Positions 29,756 through 40,738 are shown, counted from the stretch's first letter. The stretch: DNA of 64,000 nucleotides from Chitinophaga pinensis (GCA_945872405.1 CAMBZT010000007.1:1-64000), one strand, 5' to 3'. The notes: generated from the letters alone by a model not told the origin. Numbers and translations: made by a program.

Positions 29756-30313
29756 TTATTTTTTAGATGCAGATTTACCTGCTTTCTTTCTCACAAACTC
29801 ATCATGGTATCTAACTCCCTTACCTTTGTAAACTTCTGGTTTTCTCACAGAACGGATCTTCGCAGAAACATTACCAAGCAATTCATTATCGATACACTGA
29901 AGAATAACTCTAGGAGCCTTACCTTTCTCATTCTGTGTTTCAATTTTTATTTCAGAAGGCAATAAAAACACAACAGGGTGAGAATATCCAACTACTAATT
30001 CTAGAATTTGTCCAGTATGTGTAGCTCTATAACCAACACCAATCAAATCTAGATTTTTTGTAAAACCTTCACTTACACCAATCACCATGTTGTTTATTAA
30101 TGCTCTATATAAACCATGTAGTGCTCTGTGACGCTTTTGCTCTGTGGGTCTAGTTAATACTACTGTACCTTCTTTAATACTAACTGTTATGTCTGGGTCT
30201 ATTTGACGAGATAACTCTCCTCTAGTGCCCTTCACAACAACTGTATTATTGCTTTCTACTTTAACCTGAACTTTATCAGGAATATTTATTGGTAATCGTC
30301 CAACTCTTGACAT
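29756..30313 (-). CDS. rplF: 50S ribosomal protein L6
   Basis: 185 residues with two homologous L6 domains, near the GTPase centre. It begins MSRVGRLPINIPDKVQVKV and carries the signature PEVYKGKGVRYHDEFVRKK near the C-terminus. Confidence 0.98.
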   Translation of the reverse strand: MSRVGRLPINIPDKVQVKVESNNTVVVKGTRGELSRQIDPDITVSIKEGTVVLTRPTEQKRHRALHGLYRALINNMVIGVSEGFTKNLDLIGVGYRATHTGQILELVVGYSHPVVFLLPSEIKIETQNEKGKAPRVILQCIDNELLGNVSAKIRSVRKPEVYKGKGVRYHDEFVRKKAGKSASKK

Positions 30314-30336
30314 GACTAATTTTTTTAATCGTTTTT

Positions 30337-30741
30337 TTAGAATACTCTACAAATAATTTCACCGCCAATATTTAGTTTCTTGGCATCCTTATCTGTCATC
30401 AATCCCTTTGAGGTAGAAACGATGGCAATGCCTAAACCATTTCTAACTTTTTTTAGCGATTGTGCACCAGAATAAATTCGAAGTCCAGGCTTACTAACCC
30501 TTTCAATCGCTTTGATAACCGGCGATTTTGTGGTTTGATCGTACTTCAAAGCAATTTTAATTAAGCCTTGCTGACCATTCTCACCTTCTTCAAATTTGTA
30601 TTTTAATATATAACCGTGATCATAAAGAATTTCGGTTATTCTTTTTTTCAATTTCGAAACAGGAATTTCAACTAATCTATGATTAGCCATCTGCGCGTTT
30701 CTTATTCTTGTCAGAAAATCTGATATTGGATCTGTTAACAT
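30337..30741 (-). CDS. rpsH: 30S ribosomal protein S8
   Basis: 134 residues; binds 16S rRNA helix 21. It begins MLTDPISDFLTRIRNAQMA and ends GLMTDKDAKKLNIGGEIICR-F. In E. coli S8 represses the spc operon; whether this occurs here is unknown. Confidence 0.98.
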   Translation of the reverse strand: MLTDPISDFLTRIRNAQMANHRLVEIPVSKLKKRITEILYDHGYILKYKFEEGENGQQGLIKIALKYDQTTKSPVIKAIERVSKPGLRIYSGAQSLKKVRNGLGIAIVSTSKGLMTDKDAKKLNIGGEIICRVF

Positions 30742-30786
30742 CTTCCTTTGCTTATATGATTAACTATTTTTTTATTTCTTTTTATT

Positions 30787-31056
30787 CTACCAACTTGCTT
30801 TTGTAACACCTGGTATTTTGCCAATCAAGGCTAGGTCTCTAAACTTAATACGAGAAATACCAAACGCACCAATGAAACCTTTTCCTCTTCCTGTGATTGC
30901 ACATCTATTTCTTAATCTCACTGGAGAAGAATTCTTTGGAAGTTTATCCAAAGCTGCATAGTCACCTGCTTCTTTCAATGCTGCTCTTTTTTCTGCAAAT
31001 TTCTTTGAAAGTTTTACTCTCTTCGTTTGTCTTGCTATAATTGATTTTCTTGCCAT
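30787..31056 (-). CDS. rpsN: 30S ribosomal protein S14 (zinc-free long type)
   Basis: 89 residues, the longer form without the CxxC zinc motif. It shows [20 protein letters not shown] and [20 protein letters not shown]. Located in the 30S head, between rplE and rpsH as usual. Confidence 0.97.
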   Translation of the reverse strand: MARKSIIARQTKRVKLSKKFAEKRAALKEAGDYAALDKLPKNSSPVRLRNRCAITGRGKGFIGAFGISRIKFRDLALIGKIPGVTKASW

Positions 31057-31065
31057 GATTTCTTA

Positions 31066-31614
31066 TTATTTTTTAAATGGTAATCCCATTCCTTTTAACA
31101 AATTGTATGCTTCATCATCTGTATTAGCTGTAGTAACAAAAGTGATATCCATACCATTTATTTTTGTTACCTTATCTAAAACAATCTCAGGAAAAATAAT
31201 TTGCTCAGTTATACCCATTGTATAATTACCTCTTCCATCAAAACCTTTGTTTTCTACCCCTCTGAAGTCACGAACTCTCGGAAGAGAAACGGAAATCAAA
31301 CGATCTAAAAACTCATACATGTTATGATCTCTCAACGTAACACGAGCACCGATTGGCATATCTTCTCTCAATTTGAAATTCGATACCGCTTTTTTCGACA
31401 TGGTAGGTATTGCTTTTTGACCTGCAATTATAGACATCTCTTCGATAGCCACATTTACCATTTTTTTGTCTTGAACTGCTCCATTCACACCCTGGTTTAA
31501 ACAAATTTTAGTCAGTTTAGGTATCTGCATTACAGATTTATAACTAAATTGTGTATGTAACTTTGGTGCTACTTCCTCTTTGTACTTTTTAAGTAACCTA
31601 GGTTCCTGTCTCAT
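31066..31614 (-). CDS. rplE: 50S ribosomal protein L5
   Basis: 182 residues; binds 5S rRNA and contacts P-site tRNA. Landmarks are [39 protein letters not shown] and the [16 protein letters not shown] segment. Confidence 0.98.
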   Translation of the reverse strand: MRQEPRLLKKYKEEVAPKLHTQFSYKSVMQIPKLTKICLNQGVNGAVQDKKMVNVAIEEMSIIAGQKAIPTMSKKAVSNFKLREDMPIGARVTLRDHNMYEFLDRLISVSLPRVRDFRGVENKGFDGRGNYTMGITEQIIFPEIVLDKVTKINGMDITFVTTANTDDEAYNLLKGMGLPFKK

Positions 31615-31639
31615 TACTTATGATTTTTTCTTAACTTAA

Positions 31640-31984
31640 TTATTTAATTGCAGCACCAGATTTTACCGCTATTCTGGTCACTTTACCTTCCTTTCTTTCT
31701 TTTCTAATTCTAGTTGCCTTCTGTGTAGTTGGATCAATTAAACTAACATTTGACAAGTGAATTGGAGCTTCCTTTTTGATAATTCCGCCGTTTGTATTTT
31801 TAGCATTTGGCTTGGTGTGGCGTGAAACCATATTTAAGCCTTCTACTATTACTTTATAGTCTTCCTTTATAACAGAAACTACATCTCCTGTTTTTCCTTT
31901 ATCATCACCTGTGGTTATGATAACTTTGTCACCTTTTTTGATAAAAATTTTACCTTGGTGAGAATGTGGTTTTGAATTTGCCAT
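31640..31984 (-). CDS. rplX: 50S ribosomal protein L24
   Basis: 114 residues, assembly initiator of the 50S subunit. A KOW motif lies at about residues 14-45 (FIKKGDKVIITTGDDKGKTG), followed by VEGLNMVSRHTKP. Confidence 0.97.
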   Translation of the reverse strand: MANSKPHSHQGKIFIKKGDKVIITTGDDKGKTGDVVSVIKEDYKVIVEGLNMVSRHTKPNAKNTNGGIIKKEAPIHLSNVSLIDPTTQKATRIRKERKEGKVTRIAVKSGAAIK

Positions 31985-31987
31985 GAT

Positions 31988-32356
31988 TTATAATACTTCT
32001 GGTGCTAGTGAAACAATTTTCATATAATCTTTATCACGCAACTCACGAGCCACTGGTCCAAAAATACGAGTTCCTCTTGGTTCGTCTTGCGCATTTAATA
32101 AAACAACAGCATTTTCGTCGAATCTAATATAAGATCCGTCTTTACGACGAATTGCTTTCTTAACTCTTACTACTACTGCTTTGGATACAGCTCCCTTTTT
32201 AACACCTCCAGTTGGGGTAGCTTTCTTTACAGAAACTACAATTTTATCTCCTACTGAAGCGTATCTTCTATGAGATCCTCCCAATACTTTGATAACTAGT
32301 ACCTCTTTGGCACCACTGTTATCTGCTACGTTAGCTCTTGATTCTGTTTGTAACAT
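31988..32356 (-). CDS. rplN: 50S ribosomal protein L14
   Basis: 122 residues at the subunit interface. [19 protein letters not shown] at the N-terminus and [20 protein letters not shown] at the C-terminus are near-invariant in the family. Confidence 0.98.
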   Translation of the reverse strand: MLQTESRANVADNSGAKEVLVIKVLGGSHRRYASVGDKIVVSVKKATPTGGVKKGAVSKAVVVRVKKAIRRKDGSYIRFDENAVVLLNAQDEPRGTRIFGPVARELRDKDYMKIVSLAPEVL

Positions 32357-32357
32357 A

Positions 32358-32615
32358 TTATTTAGCTCTTTCTATGATTTCAATTAATCTCCAGCGTTTG
32401 TTTTTACTCATCGGCTTGGTTTCCATTATTTTCACTGTATCACCAATTTTACACTCATTCTTTTCATCATGAGTCGTAAATTTTTTGGTATATTTCATGA
32501 ACTTACCATACTTAGGGTGCTTTACCTTTCTAACTTCAGTAACTGTGATCGTCTTTTCCATCTTATCACTAACGACTGTACCTACTCTGGTTTTTCTTAA
32601 ATTCCTTTCCTCCAT
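32358..32615 (-). CDS. rpsQ: 30S ribosomal protein S17
   Basis: 85-residue OB-fold protein binding the 5' domain of 16S rRNA. It shows [20 protein letters not shown] and the later [20 protein letters not shown]. Confidence 0.97.
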   Translation of the reverse strand: MEERNLRKTRVGTVVSDKMEKTITVTEVRKVKHPKYGKFMKYTKKFTTHDEKNECKIGDTVKIMETKPMSKNKRWRLIEIIERAK

Positions 32616-32624
32616 GATATTAAA

Positions 32625-32822
32625 TTATTTTGACTTTTCCTTTTTACTTAATTCTGTCAACATTCTAGCTATTGCTCTTCTGTCTGCTCTAATCTTAAGC
32701 GGATTCTCTGAAGAAGAGATAGCATGTGTGAACTTTGTTTTTTTATAGTTCAACTTTTCTTCTGCGATTTTCGCTATCAATTCAATAGTTGAAAGCGCTG
32801 CATATGATTCTGTTTTTGCCAT
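32625..32822 (-). CDS. rpmC: 50S ribosomal protein L29
   Basis: 65-residue two-helix protein near the exit tunnel and the trigger factor/SRP site. It shows AALSTIELIAKIAEEKLNYK and the C-terminal RADRRAIARMLTELSKKEK. It lies between rplP and rpsQ as in other bacteria. Confidence 0.95.
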   Translation of the reverse strand: MAKTESYAALSTIELIAKIAEEKLNYKKTKFTHAISSSENPLKIRADRRAIARMLTELSKKEKSK

Positions 32823-32845
32823 TTTATTTATAATTCTATTTGTTC

Positions 32846-33268
32846 TTAATTATTTACAAAATCAGTACTAGTAATGAATTTTGTAGTGAAAGGAAGTTTT
32901 TGAGCTGCCAATCTCATTGCCTCTTTTGCCACTTCCATTGGTACTCCTTCACATTCAAACAATATTCTACCTGGTTTTACTACAGCAACCCAACCATCTG
33001 GGGCTCCCTTACCTTTACCCATTCTTGTTTCTGCTGGTTTACGAGTTACAGGTTTGTCTGGGAAAATACGAATCCACACTTTACCTTCTCTCTTCATAAA
33101 ACGAGTTAATGCAATCCTTGCTGCTTCAATTTGTCTATTAGTAAGCCATCCACCTTCTAATGTCTTAAGTCCAAATGAACCTAAATCTACATTACTTCCT
33201 CTGTGAGCAATTCCTTTTACCCTACCTTTCTGTTGCTTTCTAAATTTCGTACGTTTTGGTTGTAACAT
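32846..33268 (-). CDS. rplP: 50S ribosomal protein L16
   Basis: 140 residues, near the A site and peptidyl transferase centre. It begins [20 protein letters not shown] and carries [20 protein letters not shown], where the conserved Arg-rich loop lies. Confidence 0.98.
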   Translation of the reverse strand: MLQPKRTKFRKQQKGRVKGIAHRGSNVDLGSFGLKTLEGGWLTNRQIEAARIALTRFMKREGKVWIRIFPDKPVTRKPAETRMGKGKGAPDGWVAVVKPGRILFECEGVPMEVAKEAMRLAAQKLPFTTKFITSTDFVNN

Positions 33269-33279
33269 TGTATTAAAAT

Positions 33280-34044
33280 TTATCTCTTGTTATAATTATT
33301 TTCTTTTCTTCTATCTCCACCACGATCTTGTCTATCACCTCTGTTGTCTGGACGACCTCCACCGGTTGGTTTACCTCCTTCACTTATATTTGAACCTATG
33401 TTTGGTGATAAATCTCTTTTACCTAAAACCTCTCCTCTACAAATCCAAATCTTCAATCCTAATTTTCCATAAACAGTTAGTGCTTCAACCCACGCATAGT
33501 CAATATCTACTCTGAATGTATGCAATGGCGTTCTTCCTTTCTTAAATTCTTCAGAACGTGCCATCTCTGCACCACCTAATCTACCACTAATTCTTACTTT
33601 GATTCCCTCTGCTCCAATTCTCATCGCAGATTCAATAGCCATTTTAATCGCTCTTCTATAATTTACCCTTGACTCAAGTTGCTTAGCAATAGACTCACCT
33701 ACTATTTGAGCATCCAATTCAGGTCTTCTAATTTCAGAAATATTAATTTGAATATCCTTATTGGTAATTTTCTTCAACTCTTCCTTCAAACGATCAACCT
33801 CTCCACCACCTTTTCCAATAATAATACCTGGTCTAGATGTGTGAATTGTAAGAGTTACTCTTTTCATAGTTCTTTCGATAACTACTTTTGATATCCCTCC
33901 CTTAGAAATTCTTACCTTGATATATTGTCTGATTTTCTCATCTTCCACTAATTTTTCAGCTGCATCTTTTCCACCGTACCAGTTAGAATCCCAACCTCTG
34001 ATGATACCTAGTCTATTGCCTATTGGATTTGCTTTTTGTCCCAT
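33280..34044 (-). CDS. rpsC: 30S ribosomal protein S3
   Basis: 254 residues, part of the mRNA entry helicase. A KH domain is visible ([19 protein letters not shown]), then the S3 C-terminal domain with [20 protein letters not shown] and [18 protein letters not shown]. The last ~35 residues are a Gly/Arg/Asp-rich disordered tail ([20 protein letters not shown]), a lineage-specific extension. Confidence 0.98.
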   Translation of the reverse strand: MGQKANPIGNRLGIIRGWDSNWYGGKDAAEKLVEDEKIRQYIKVRISKGGISKVVIERTMKRVTLTIHTSRPGIIIGKGGGEVDRLKEELKKITNKDIQINISEIRRPELDAQIVGESIAKQLESRVNYRRAIKMAIESAMRIGAEGIKVRISGRLGGAEMARSEEFKKGRTPLHTFRVDIDYAWVEALTVYGKLGLKIWICRGEVLGKRDLSPNIGSNISEGGKPTGGGRPDNRGDRQDRGGDRRKENNYNKR

Positions 34045-34053
34045 TTGTTGAAA

Positions 34054-34422
34054 TTAATTTTCTGTGTTTTCGTTATTTTCTGAATGTTTTGAATCTATCA
34101 CTACCGTTACATGGTTAGATCTTTTTCTGATTTTGTAACCTCTACCAAAAGGTGCAGGTCTAAATCTTTTCAAAGTTTTTCCTTGATCAACAAAAATCTC
34201 TTTGATTACCAAATCTGCATCCTCTGGACGTTGATCGTTTTTAGATTCCCAATTTTTGATGGCTGAATAAACCAATTTTTCTAAACTTTCAGATGCATCT
34301 CTTGGTGAGAACTTCAGAATATTTAATGCTTTAAATGCATCTACTCCACGAACTGTATCTGCTACCAACCTCATTTTTCGAGGAGATGTGGGGCAATTAT
34401 TCAATTTAGCTACTGCTTTCAT
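34054..34422 (-). CDS. rplV: 50S ribosomal protein L22
   Basis: 122 residues with an extended loop lining the exit tunnel. It shows NCPTSPRKMRLVADTVRGVD and, near the C-terminus, KRFRPAPFGRGYKIRKRSNH, the macrolide-relevant loop region. Confidence 0.98.
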   Translation of the reverse strand: MKAVAKLNNCPTSPRKMRLVADTVRGVDAFKALNILKFSPRDASESLEKLVYSAIKNWESKNDQRPEDADLVIKEIFVDQGKTLKRFRPAPFGRGYKIRKRSNHVTVVIDSKHSENNENTEN

Positions 34423-34441
34423 TTTAAACGCTAATTATTTG

Positions 34442-34711
34442 TTACTTAATTTTTTTAGATGAGTGACCTCTGAATGAACGGGTCGGTGAAAACTCACCTA
34501 ATTTGTGTCCTACCATATTTTCTGTCACATACACTGGAATAAAACTCTTTCCATTATGAACCGCTAACGTATGTCCTACCATATCAGGTGAAATCATTGA
34601 AGCTCTTGACCATGTTTTAATCACAGTCTTTTTACCTAGTTGGTTTTGCTTCTCAATCTTTTCAGCTAAATGATGCGCTAAATAAGGACCTTTCTTAATT
34701 GATCTTGCCAT
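34442..34711 (-). CDS. rpsS: 30S ribosomal protein S19
   Basis: 89 residues in the 30S head. It begins [20 protein letters not shown] and has the C-terminal signature [19 protein letters not shown]. Its start codon overlaps the rplB stop by one base, suggesting coupled translation. Confidence 0.98.
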   Translation of the reverse strand: MARSIKKGPYLAHHLAEKIEKQNQLGKKTVIKTWSRASMISPDMVGHTLAVHNGKSFIPVYVTENMVGHKLGEFSPTRSFRGHSSKKIK

Positions 34712-35550
34712 TATTGTTGATTATTTACAGTTTTTCTCTTACTAATAATAAATTTGTTTGATTGATTCTTAGGTCTTCTTGTCTTAGCACCTTTTGCCTT
34801 CAATCCTTTTCTTGAACGTGGATGACCTCCTGAAGCTCTTCCTTCACCTCCACCCATAGGGTGATCGACTGGGTTCATCGCAACTGGTCTTACTCTTGGT
34901 CTTCTTCCTAACCATCTATTTCTACCAGCCTTACCTAAAGATAATAAGCTATGATCTGGATTAGATACAGAACCAATTGTTGCAATACAAGTACTTAAGA
35001 TCATTCTTGTTTCACCAGAAGGTAATTTAACGATACAATACTTTTCTTCCTTCGCAGATAATTGAGCCGACGAACCTGCACTTCTTGCTAAGGCGCCGCC
35101 TTTACCTGGTTTCAATTCGATATTGTGAATAGTTGTTCCTAAAGGCATTTCACTGATAGGTAAAGAATTTCCCAAATCAGGACTAACACCACTACCAGAA
35201 CTGATAGTTGCACCAACCTTTAAACCATTTGGAGCAATAATATATCGCTTCTCTCCGTCTGCGTAGTGTAACAATGCGATGAATGCTGTTCTATTTGGAT
35301 CATATTCGATAGAAGCCACTTTCGCAGGTACGCCATGCTTGTTTCTCTTGAAATCAATCATTCGATATTGCTTCTTGTGTCCTCCACCTCTGTTTCTCAT
35401 TGTCATCTCTCCAGCACTGTTTCTTCCTGCTGTAACTTTCTTCGGAGCCAATAAAGACTTCTCAGGTCTGTCTGTTGTAAGCTCAACAAAGGCATTCACT
35501 ATTGTGTGTCTATTGCTGGGTGTCGTGGGTCTAAATTTCTTAACTGCCAT
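34711..35550 (-). CDS. rplB: 50S ribosomal protein L2
   Basis: 279 residues, essential for subunit joining and close to the peptidyl transferase centre. It shows [20 protein letters not shown] and the C-terminal signature [20 protein letters not shown], whose histidine is the conserved residue implicated in activity. Confidence 0.98.
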   Translation of the reverse strand: MAVKKFRPTTPSNRHTIVNAFVELTTDRPEKSLLAPKKVTAGRNSAGEMTMRNRGGGHKKQYRMIDFKRNKHGVPAKVASIEYDPNRTAFIALLHYADGEKRYIIAPNGLKVGATISSGSGVSPDLGNSLPISEMPLGTTIHNIELKPGKGGALARSAGSSAQLSAKEEKYCIVKLPSGETRMILSTCIATIGSVSNPDHSLLSLGKAGRNRWLGRRPRVRPVAMNPVDHPMGGGEGRASGGHPRSRKGLKAKGAKTRRPKNQSNKFIISKRKTVNNQQ

Positions 35551-35578
35551 TTCTAATTGCTATTAAAACTTCTTAAAA

Positions 35579-35881
35579 TTAAATATTTCCGTAAAAATCA
35601 ATTGTTTCACCTTCAACACAAGTAACAACTGCTTTCTTATATGGACTTTTCATCCCTTTAGCTAAACCTTTGTTGGTGTATCTAGTTTTATTTTTACCAG
35701 GCATTCTTAGCGTATTCACGTCATTTACATGAACACCATACATTGCTTCTACCGCTGCTTTAATCTGCTCTTTGCTAGATTTGAAAGCTACCACAAAAGT
35801 AAATCGACCTAACTTTTCACTTTTCTGATTTGACTTTTCCGTAATTAACGGCTTTACTAATACGTCAGTTATATGTTTCAT
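35579..35881 (-). CDS. rplW: 50S ribosomal protein L23
   Basis: 100 residues at the exit tunnel, docking site for trigger factor and SRP. It shows VLVKPLITEKSNQKSEKLGR and EQIKAAVEAMYGVHVNDVNT, the normal family blocks. Confidence 0.97.
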   Translation of the reverse strand: MKHITDVLVKPLITEKSNQKSEKLGRFTFVVAFKSSKEQIKAAVEAMYGVHVNDVNTLRMPGKNKTRYTNKGLAKGMKSPYKKAVVTCVEGETIDFYGNI

Positions 35882-35899
35882 CCTATCTTATTCTTAAAA

Positions 35900-36532
35900 T
35901 TAATTATTAGTCAAATTTTCTTCTAACATTTTGATAGCACTTTCTGCTAAGATCAATTTGTTAGAATTCATGATATCATAAATATTTATTTTATCTGCCA
36001 TCGCTACATTTGCATTCGGAATATTTCTTGCAGACAAATAAGCATTATAACTAGAGTCACCCAACACCAATGTTGCTTTATCATTCGATACTCCTAGATT
36101 ACTCAAAAGAGACAAAAATGCTTTTGTTTTTGGTGCGTCAAACTTAGGATCTTCCATAACAATGATGTTATTATCCTTAGCTTTTAGCGACAGTGCAGAA
36201 ACTTTAGCTAAAGTTTTCACTTTCTTATTCAATTTAAAACTATAGTCTCTAGGTCTTGGTCCAAATACTCTAGCACCACCTTTAAACAATGGGCTATTGA
36301 TATCACCTTTTCTAGATCCACCAGTTCCCTTTTGTTTGTGCAATTTTCTTGTAGAACCTGACATTTCACATCTTTCTTTCGACTTGTGTGTTCCTTGTCT
36401 GTTGTTAGCTAAAAACTGCTTCACAGCTAAATATATAGAATGCTCATTTGGCTCAATGGCGAAAATATCATCCGAAAGAACAATTTCTCTTCCTGTATCC
36501 TTGCCGTCTGTGTTTACTACTTTAATTTTCAT
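35900..36532 (-). CDS. rplD: 50S ribosomal protein L4
   Basis: 210 residues with the long loop that reaches into the exit tunnel ([40 protein letters not shown]). In E. coli L4 autoregulates the S10 operon through its leader; no such leader structure is claimed here. Confidence 0.97.
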   Translation of the reverse strand: MKIKVVNTDGKDTGREIVLSDDIFAIEPNEHSIYLAVKQFLANNRQGTHKSKERCEMSGSTRKLHKQKGTGGSRKGDINSPLFKGGARVFGPRPRDYSFKLNKKVKTLAKVSALSLKAKDNNIIVMEDPKFDAPKTKAFLSLLSNLGVSNDKATLVLGDSSYNAYLSARNIPNANVAMADKINIYDIMNSNKLILAESAIKMLEENLTNN

Positions 36533-36560
36533 TTCTGTATAATTCTATTATGTCTAATTT

Positions 36561-37181
36561 CTATTTACCTTCTACGATAACATACGAACCTATTGCACCC
36601 GGTATCGCACCAGTAACAATGATCAAGTTTTTATCTGTTAATACATCCAAAACATTTAAGTTTTTAATCTTAACTCTGTCAGTTCCCATTCTTCCACCCA
36701 TTCTAATACCTTTGAATACACGTGAAGGCGTTGAACAAGCTCCAATAGACCCTGGCGCTCTTAATCTGTTATGCTGACCGTGAGTGGCCATACCCACACC
36801 ACTAAAGTTGTGACGCTTCACAACACCTTGAAATCCTTTTCCTTTCGATGTTCCTACTACACTTACTTTATCACCTTTTTGAAAAATCTCAGAAGTGATT
36901 GTATCACCTAAAGCTTTGTCACCATCAAAATTTTTAAATTCAATTACTTTAAATTTTGGAGTAGTGTTTGCTTTTGCGAAGTGTCCTTTCTGACCAGCAG
37001 AAGTATTCTTTTCTTTTTTCTCATCATAAGAAACTTGAATGGCTTTGTAACCATCTGTTTCTTGAGTTCTAACTTGTGTTACAACACACGGACCAGCTTC
37101 AATAACGGTGCAAGCCATTTGTTTTCCGTCTGTATTATATAAGGTGGTCATTCCCACTTTTTTTCCTATTATTCCTTTCAT
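36561..37181 (-). CDS. rplC: 50S ribosomal protein L3
   Basis: 206 residues, early 50S assembly protein. It begins [20 protein letters not shown] and contains [20 protein letters not shown], with the central loop that approaches the peptidyl transferase centre. Confidence 0.98.
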   Translation of the reverse strand: MKGIIGKKVGMTTLYNTDGKQMACTVIEAGPCVVTQVRTQETDGYKAIQVSYDEKKEKNTSAGQKGHFAKANTTPKFKVIEFKNFDGDKALGDTITSEIFQKGDKVSVVGTSKGKGFQGVVKRHNFSGVGMATHGQHNRLRAPGSIGACSTPSRVFKGIRMGGRMGTDRVKIKNLNVLDVLTDKNLIIVTGAIPGAIGSYVIVEGK

Positions 37182-37270
37182 CCCTTTCTGTTTTTATTTT
37201 TTTTCAGAAGCTTCCACATTGATTACAATATGGATGTTTCATTGTACTTTTTTATTGAATACTTTTACAA

Positions 37271-37576
37271 CTAAACTTTGATTTCTACTTCTACACCACT
37301 TGGTAATTCTAACTTCATCAAAGCATCAATTGTCTTTGCAGTTGAGCTATAGATATCAAGCAATCTTTTGTAAGTACACAATTGAAATTGCTCTTTAGAG
37401 TCAGAGTTCACATGCGGAGAACGAATGATTGTAAATTTCTGTTTTCTTGTAGGTAATGGAATTGGACCATTCACTACAGCTCCAGATAATTTAACCGTTT
37501 TAACGATTTTTTCTGCTGACTTATCAACCAAGTTATGGTCGAACGATTTTAATTTAATTCTTATTCTTTGTGCCAT
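37271..37576 (-). CDS. rpsJ: 30S ribosomal protein S10
   Basis: 101 residues, 30S head protein and, with NusB, part of antitermination complexes. It shows [20 protein letters not shown] and [20 protein letters not shown]. First gene of the S10 block, preceded by tandem promoters and an untranslated leader of about 115 or 290 nt depending on the promoter. Confidence 0.98.
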   Translation of the reverse strand: MAQRIRIKLKSFDHNLVDKSAEKIVKTVKLSGAVVNGPIPLPTRKQKFTIIRSPHVNSDSKEQFQLCTYKRLLDIYSSTAKTIDALMKLELPSGVEVEIKV

Positions 37577-37697
37577 TGTCTAAAATACTTCGTATTAATA
37601 TGATTCCGTTATTTTATGATCTCTTTTCTTTTCAAAACAACCTTTTCGGGCTGCAATCACATAGAAAATTATTTAAAATCCTTCAAATTTGGGAGTG

Positions 37698-37727
37698 CAA
37701 AGATAGACAGTTTATAGAAATAAACAA
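37698..37727 (-). promoter_or_regulatory. Proximal promoter P2 of the S10 operon
   Basis: Minus strand: TTG (37725-37727), 19-bp spacer, TATCTTTG (37698-37705), followed by CACTCC. Full match to the Bacteroidota promoter consensus. Start expected near 37690. Confidence 0.75.
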
Positions 37728-37873
37728 GCGGAGTGTGGAAAAAATGATTTCTTTCCTTTTATTCACGTCCGATAGCTTATCATGATTCATTTAAGATCTA
37801 TAACAGTTCTACCGATGACAACCTTATTTTACAATAAGTTACTATGGTTCCACCTTCTTCCGAAAGCGGAGTG

Positions 37874-37904
37874 CAAAGGTAAAGTTTTATTTTATTAATC
37901 CAAA
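37874..37904 (-). promoter_or_regulatory. Distal promoter P1 of the S10 operon
   Basis: Minus strand: TTTG (37901-37904), 19-bp spacer, TACCTTTG (37874-37881), followed by CACTCC. Transcripts from here would carry a leader of roughly 290 nt before rpsJ. Confidence 0.75.
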
Positions 37905-37938
37905 TAAAGTTTTAAATAAAATGATAGTTCTTCAAAAT

Positions 37939-37983
37939 GCTTGGGCGTGCCGGCTCCTAAGGGTCGCCGTCCGGCCATTCGCA
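37939..37983. repeat. GC-rich intergenic element between str terminator and S10 promoter
   Basis: A compact GC-rich island in AT-rich DNA, with a GCCGG/CCGGC stem (37949-37953 with 37971-37975) and the sequence GGGCGTGCC...GGGTCG. It resembles, from memory, short GC-rich repeats scattered between genes in many Bacteroidota genomes. No coding potential. Confidence 0.45.
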
Positions 37984-38036
37984 GATTTATATAAATATGC
38001 AATATTTCCTAAATCCATTTAGTTAGCCGAACAAAA

Positions 38037-38065
38037 AAAGGCTGAATCACCATGATTCAGCCTTT
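38037..38065 (-). terminator. Terminator of the str operon after fusA
   Basis: A perfect 13-bp inverted repeat (AAAGGCTGAATCA) with a 3-nt loop, followed on the minus strand by a T run, 25 bp past the fusA stop. It separates the str operon from the S10 promoters. Confidence 0.9.
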
Positions 38066-38089
38066 CAAATATTGTTATCTAAAAAAGAT

Positions 38090-40219
38090 TTATTCTTCTG
38101 TTACAGCTACTTTACCTGATTTTGCGATGATCTCTTTTGCAATACCATCTGGTGCTGGAGAATAGGAGTGGAACTCCATTGTTGAAGTGGCACGTCCTGA
38201 AGATAATGTTCTAAGTGTGGTTACATATCCGAACATTCCGGACAATGGCACCTTTGCTTTCACAATTTGTGCACCCATCTTAGATTCCATACCTTCAATC
38301 ATTCCTCTTCTTCTGTTCAAGTCACCAATAATATCACCAGTATAATCATCTGGAGTTACTACTTCCAATTTCATGATAGGCTCCATCAACACTGGTCTGG
38401 CCAATTTTGCTGAGTTTCTGAATCCTACTTTAGCTGCTAATTCGAAAGATAATGCATCCGAGTCAACTGCGTGAAATGAACCATCTTTCAATTCTACTCT
38501 TAAGGATGGAATTTCATAACCAGCTAAAACACCCGTTTTCATTGCTTCTTTAAATCCTTTTTCTACGGAAGGAATAAATTCTCTTGGTATCGATCCACCA
38601 AATACACTGTTCACAAATTCCAAACCTTCTTTACCTTCTTCTCTAGGTCCTAGAGAGAATATAATATCAGCAAACTTACCACGACCACCCGATTGTTTTT
38701 TGTACACCTCTCTATGTTCAACAGTAGTTTGTAAAGCTTCTTTATAATTTACTTGAGGAGCTCCTTGGTTTACTTCCACTCCGAATTCACGAGTCAAACG
38801 ATCACAGATAATTTCTAAGTGTAACTCACCCATACCACTGATGATAGTCTGGCCAGTAGCTTCGTCATAATTAACCTTAAATGTAGGATCTTCTTCAGCC
38901 AATTTAGATAATGACATACCTAATTTATCTAAATCTTTTTGTGCTTTTGGTTCAATAGCAACACCGATTACTGGCTCAGGGAATGACATTGATTCTAAAA
39001 CAATAGGATGCTTTTCGTCACATAATGTATCACCTGTTCTAATATTTTTAAATCCAACGGCTGCTCCAATATCACCTGCTTCAATAAAGTCTACAGGATT
39101 TTGTTTATTTGAGTGCATTTGGAAAATACGAGAAATTCTTTCTTTACTGTTGCTTCTTGTGTTCAATACATAAGAACCTGCATCTAATCTACCAGAGTAA
39201 GCTCTAAAGAAAGCCAAACGACCAACGTATGGATCAGTTGCAATTTTAAAAGCTAATGCTGCGAAAGGGGCCTTAGGATCTGAAGTTCTTAATTCTTCTT
39301 CGCCTGTATCTGGATTTACACCAATTACTGCTTCGATATCATCAGGACCAGGTAGGTATCTACATACAGCATCAAGACAAGCTTGTACCCCTTTATTTTT
39401 GAAAGAAGAGCCACACATCATTGGTATGATTGCCATATCAATGGTTGCTTTTCTAATCGCTTCGTGCATTTCATCCTCAGTGATTGAATCCGGATTATCG
39501 AAGAATTTCTCCATTAAACCATCATCATAAGAAGCCACCGCCTCTACTAATTTAGCTCTCCACTCTTCTACCTCGTCAACCATTTCTGCAGGAATCGGAA
39601 TCTCTTGGTATTTCATACCTCTAGATGCATCATCCCAAACGATGGCTTTCTTAGTAATCAAATCAACTACACCTCTGAAAGTTTCTTCTGCACCGATTGG
39701 CAATTGTAAAGGAACTGGATTTGCTTTTAGCATCTCTCTGATTTGTTTAACAACATTCAAAAAGTCTGCACCGGCTCTGTCCATTTTATTTACGAAACCA
39801 ACACGAGGAACTTTATATTTATTGGCTTGTCTCCAAACTGTTTCAGATTGTGGTTCTACACCAGAAACTGCACAGAAAAGCGCCATTAGACCATCCAATA
39901 CACGTAAAGATCTTTCTACCTCAACAGTAAAATCTACGTGACCAGGAGTGTCAATAATATTAAATTTGTATTGTTTTGATTCTGGCGTTTTTTCACCTTG
40001 ATTCGTAGGGAAATTCCAAAAACAAGTTGTTGCAGCAGAAGTAATGGTAATACCTCTCTCCTGCTCCTGAACCATCCAATCCATTGTTGCGGCGCCATCA
40101 TGCACCTCACCAATTTTATGGTTTACACCAGTATAATATAGAATACGCTCTGTTGTTGTAGTTTTACCTGCATCAATATGAGCTGCAATTCCGAAATTTC
40201 TTTGATATTTATTGGCCAT
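38090..40219 (-). CDS. fusA: Elongation factor G
   Basis: 709-residue translational GTPase that drives tRNA-mRNA translocation and, with RRF, ribosome recycling. G1 is [15 protein letters not shown], switch II is [17 protein letters not shown], and the guanine-specificity motif is [11 protein letters not shown]. Domains II-V follow at normal length, with the domain IV segment [19 protein letters not shown]. Third gene of rpsL-rpsG-fusA; no tuf follows. Confidence 0.98.
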   Translation of the reverse strand: MANKYQRNFGIAAHIDAGKTTTTERILYYTGVNHKIGEVHDGAATMDWMVQEQERGITITSAATTCFWNFPTNQGEKTPESKQYKFNIIDTPGHVDFTVEVERSLRVLDGLMALFCAVSGVEPQSETVWRQANKYKVPRVGFVNKMDRAGADFLNVVKQIREMLKANPVPLQLPIGAEETFRGVVDLITKKAIVWDDASRGMKYQEIPIPAEMVDEVEEWRAKLVEAVASYDDGLMEKFFDNPDSITEDEMHEAIRKATIDMAIIPMMCGSSFKNKGVQACLDAVCRYLPGPDDIEAVIGVNPDTGEEELRTSDPKAPFAALAFKIATDPYVGRLAFFRAYSGRLDAGSYVLNTRSNSKERISRIFQMHSNKQNPVDFIEAGDIGAAVGFKNIRTGDTLCDEKHPIVLESMSFPEPVIGVAIEPKAQKDLDKLGMSLSKLAEEDPTFKVNYDEATGQTIISGMGELHLEIICDRLTREFGVEVNQGAPQVNYKEALQTTVEHREVYKKQSGGRGKFADIIFSLGPREEGKEGLEFVNSVFGGSIPREFIPSVEKGFKEAMKTGVLAGYEIPSLRVELKDGSFHAVDSDALSFELAAKVGFRNSAKLARPVLMEPIMKLEVVTPDDYTGDIIGDLNRRRGMIEGMESKMGAQIVKAKVPLSGMFGYVTTLRTLSSGRATSTMEFHSYSPAPDGIAKEIIAKSGKVAVTEE

Positions 40220-40238
40220 TATAATCTACTGTATAAAA

Positions 40239-40706
40239 TTAAAACTTGAAATGTGAGAATGCCTTGTTCGCTTCTGCCATTCTATGAACATCTTCCTTTC
40301 TCTTGTATGCAGAACCTTCGCCTTTTGAAGCTGAAATTGTTTCAGAAGCCAACTTCTCAGCCATGCTTCTACCAGTTCTTTTTCTTGAATATTGAACTAA
40401 CCATTTCATGCTTAGTGAAGCTTTACGAGCTGCATTTACTTCAGTTGGAATTTGAAAGTTAGCACCACCAATTCTTCTGCTTCTCACCTCAACGGCTGGG
40501 GTCAGATTAGAAATTGCTTTTTTCCAAATATCATAACCATTTTCGCCAGTCTTTTCAGTAATCTGATCTACTGCATCATAAAAAATAGTTTGAGCTGTAC
40601 TTTTTTTACCATCCCACATCAAATTATTGATGAACAATGTTACCGTAGTATCATTGAATCTTGGATCAGGTTGGTAGTATCTTTTTCTTGGTTTTGCCTT
40701 TCTCAT
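40239..40706 (-). CDS. rpsG: 30S ribosomal protein S7
   Basis: 155 residues, assembly initiator of the 30S head. It begins MRKAKPRKRYYQPDPRFNDT and has the signature VEVRSRRIGGANFQIPTEVN. In E. coli S7 represses the str operon; not assessed here. Confidence 0.98.
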   Translation of the reverse strand: MRKAKPRKRYYQPDPRFNDTTVTLFINNLMWDGKKSTAQTIFYDAVDQITEKTGENGYDIWKKAISNLTPAVEVRSRRIGGANFQIPTEVNAARKASLSMKWLVQYSRKRTGRSMAEKLASETISASKGEGSAYKRKEDVHRMAEANKAFSHFKF

Positions 40707-40738
40707 TGCAACAAATATTTAACTTCTATTATTATTTA

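Larger units (their letters stand above)
37685..37913. repeat. Leader/promoter repeat, copy A (upstream of rpsJ)
   Basis: About 230 bp clearly homologous to 41173-41401. The 31 bases 37685-37715 are identical to 41173-41203, and 37801-37840 match 41286-41326 apart from one substitution and one insertion. It contains two promoters (37874-37904 and 37698-37727) and, in the transcript between them, a small CTTAT/ATAAG hairpin. Read on the minus strand, towards rpsJ. Confidence 0.85.

Noticed and set aside
37577-37913. Leader of rpsJ considered as an L4-type S10 attenuator
   Set aside because: No E. coli-like hairpin set or terminator with a T run is visible; the sequence is better explained by two promoters and a small hairpin shared with the str operon.
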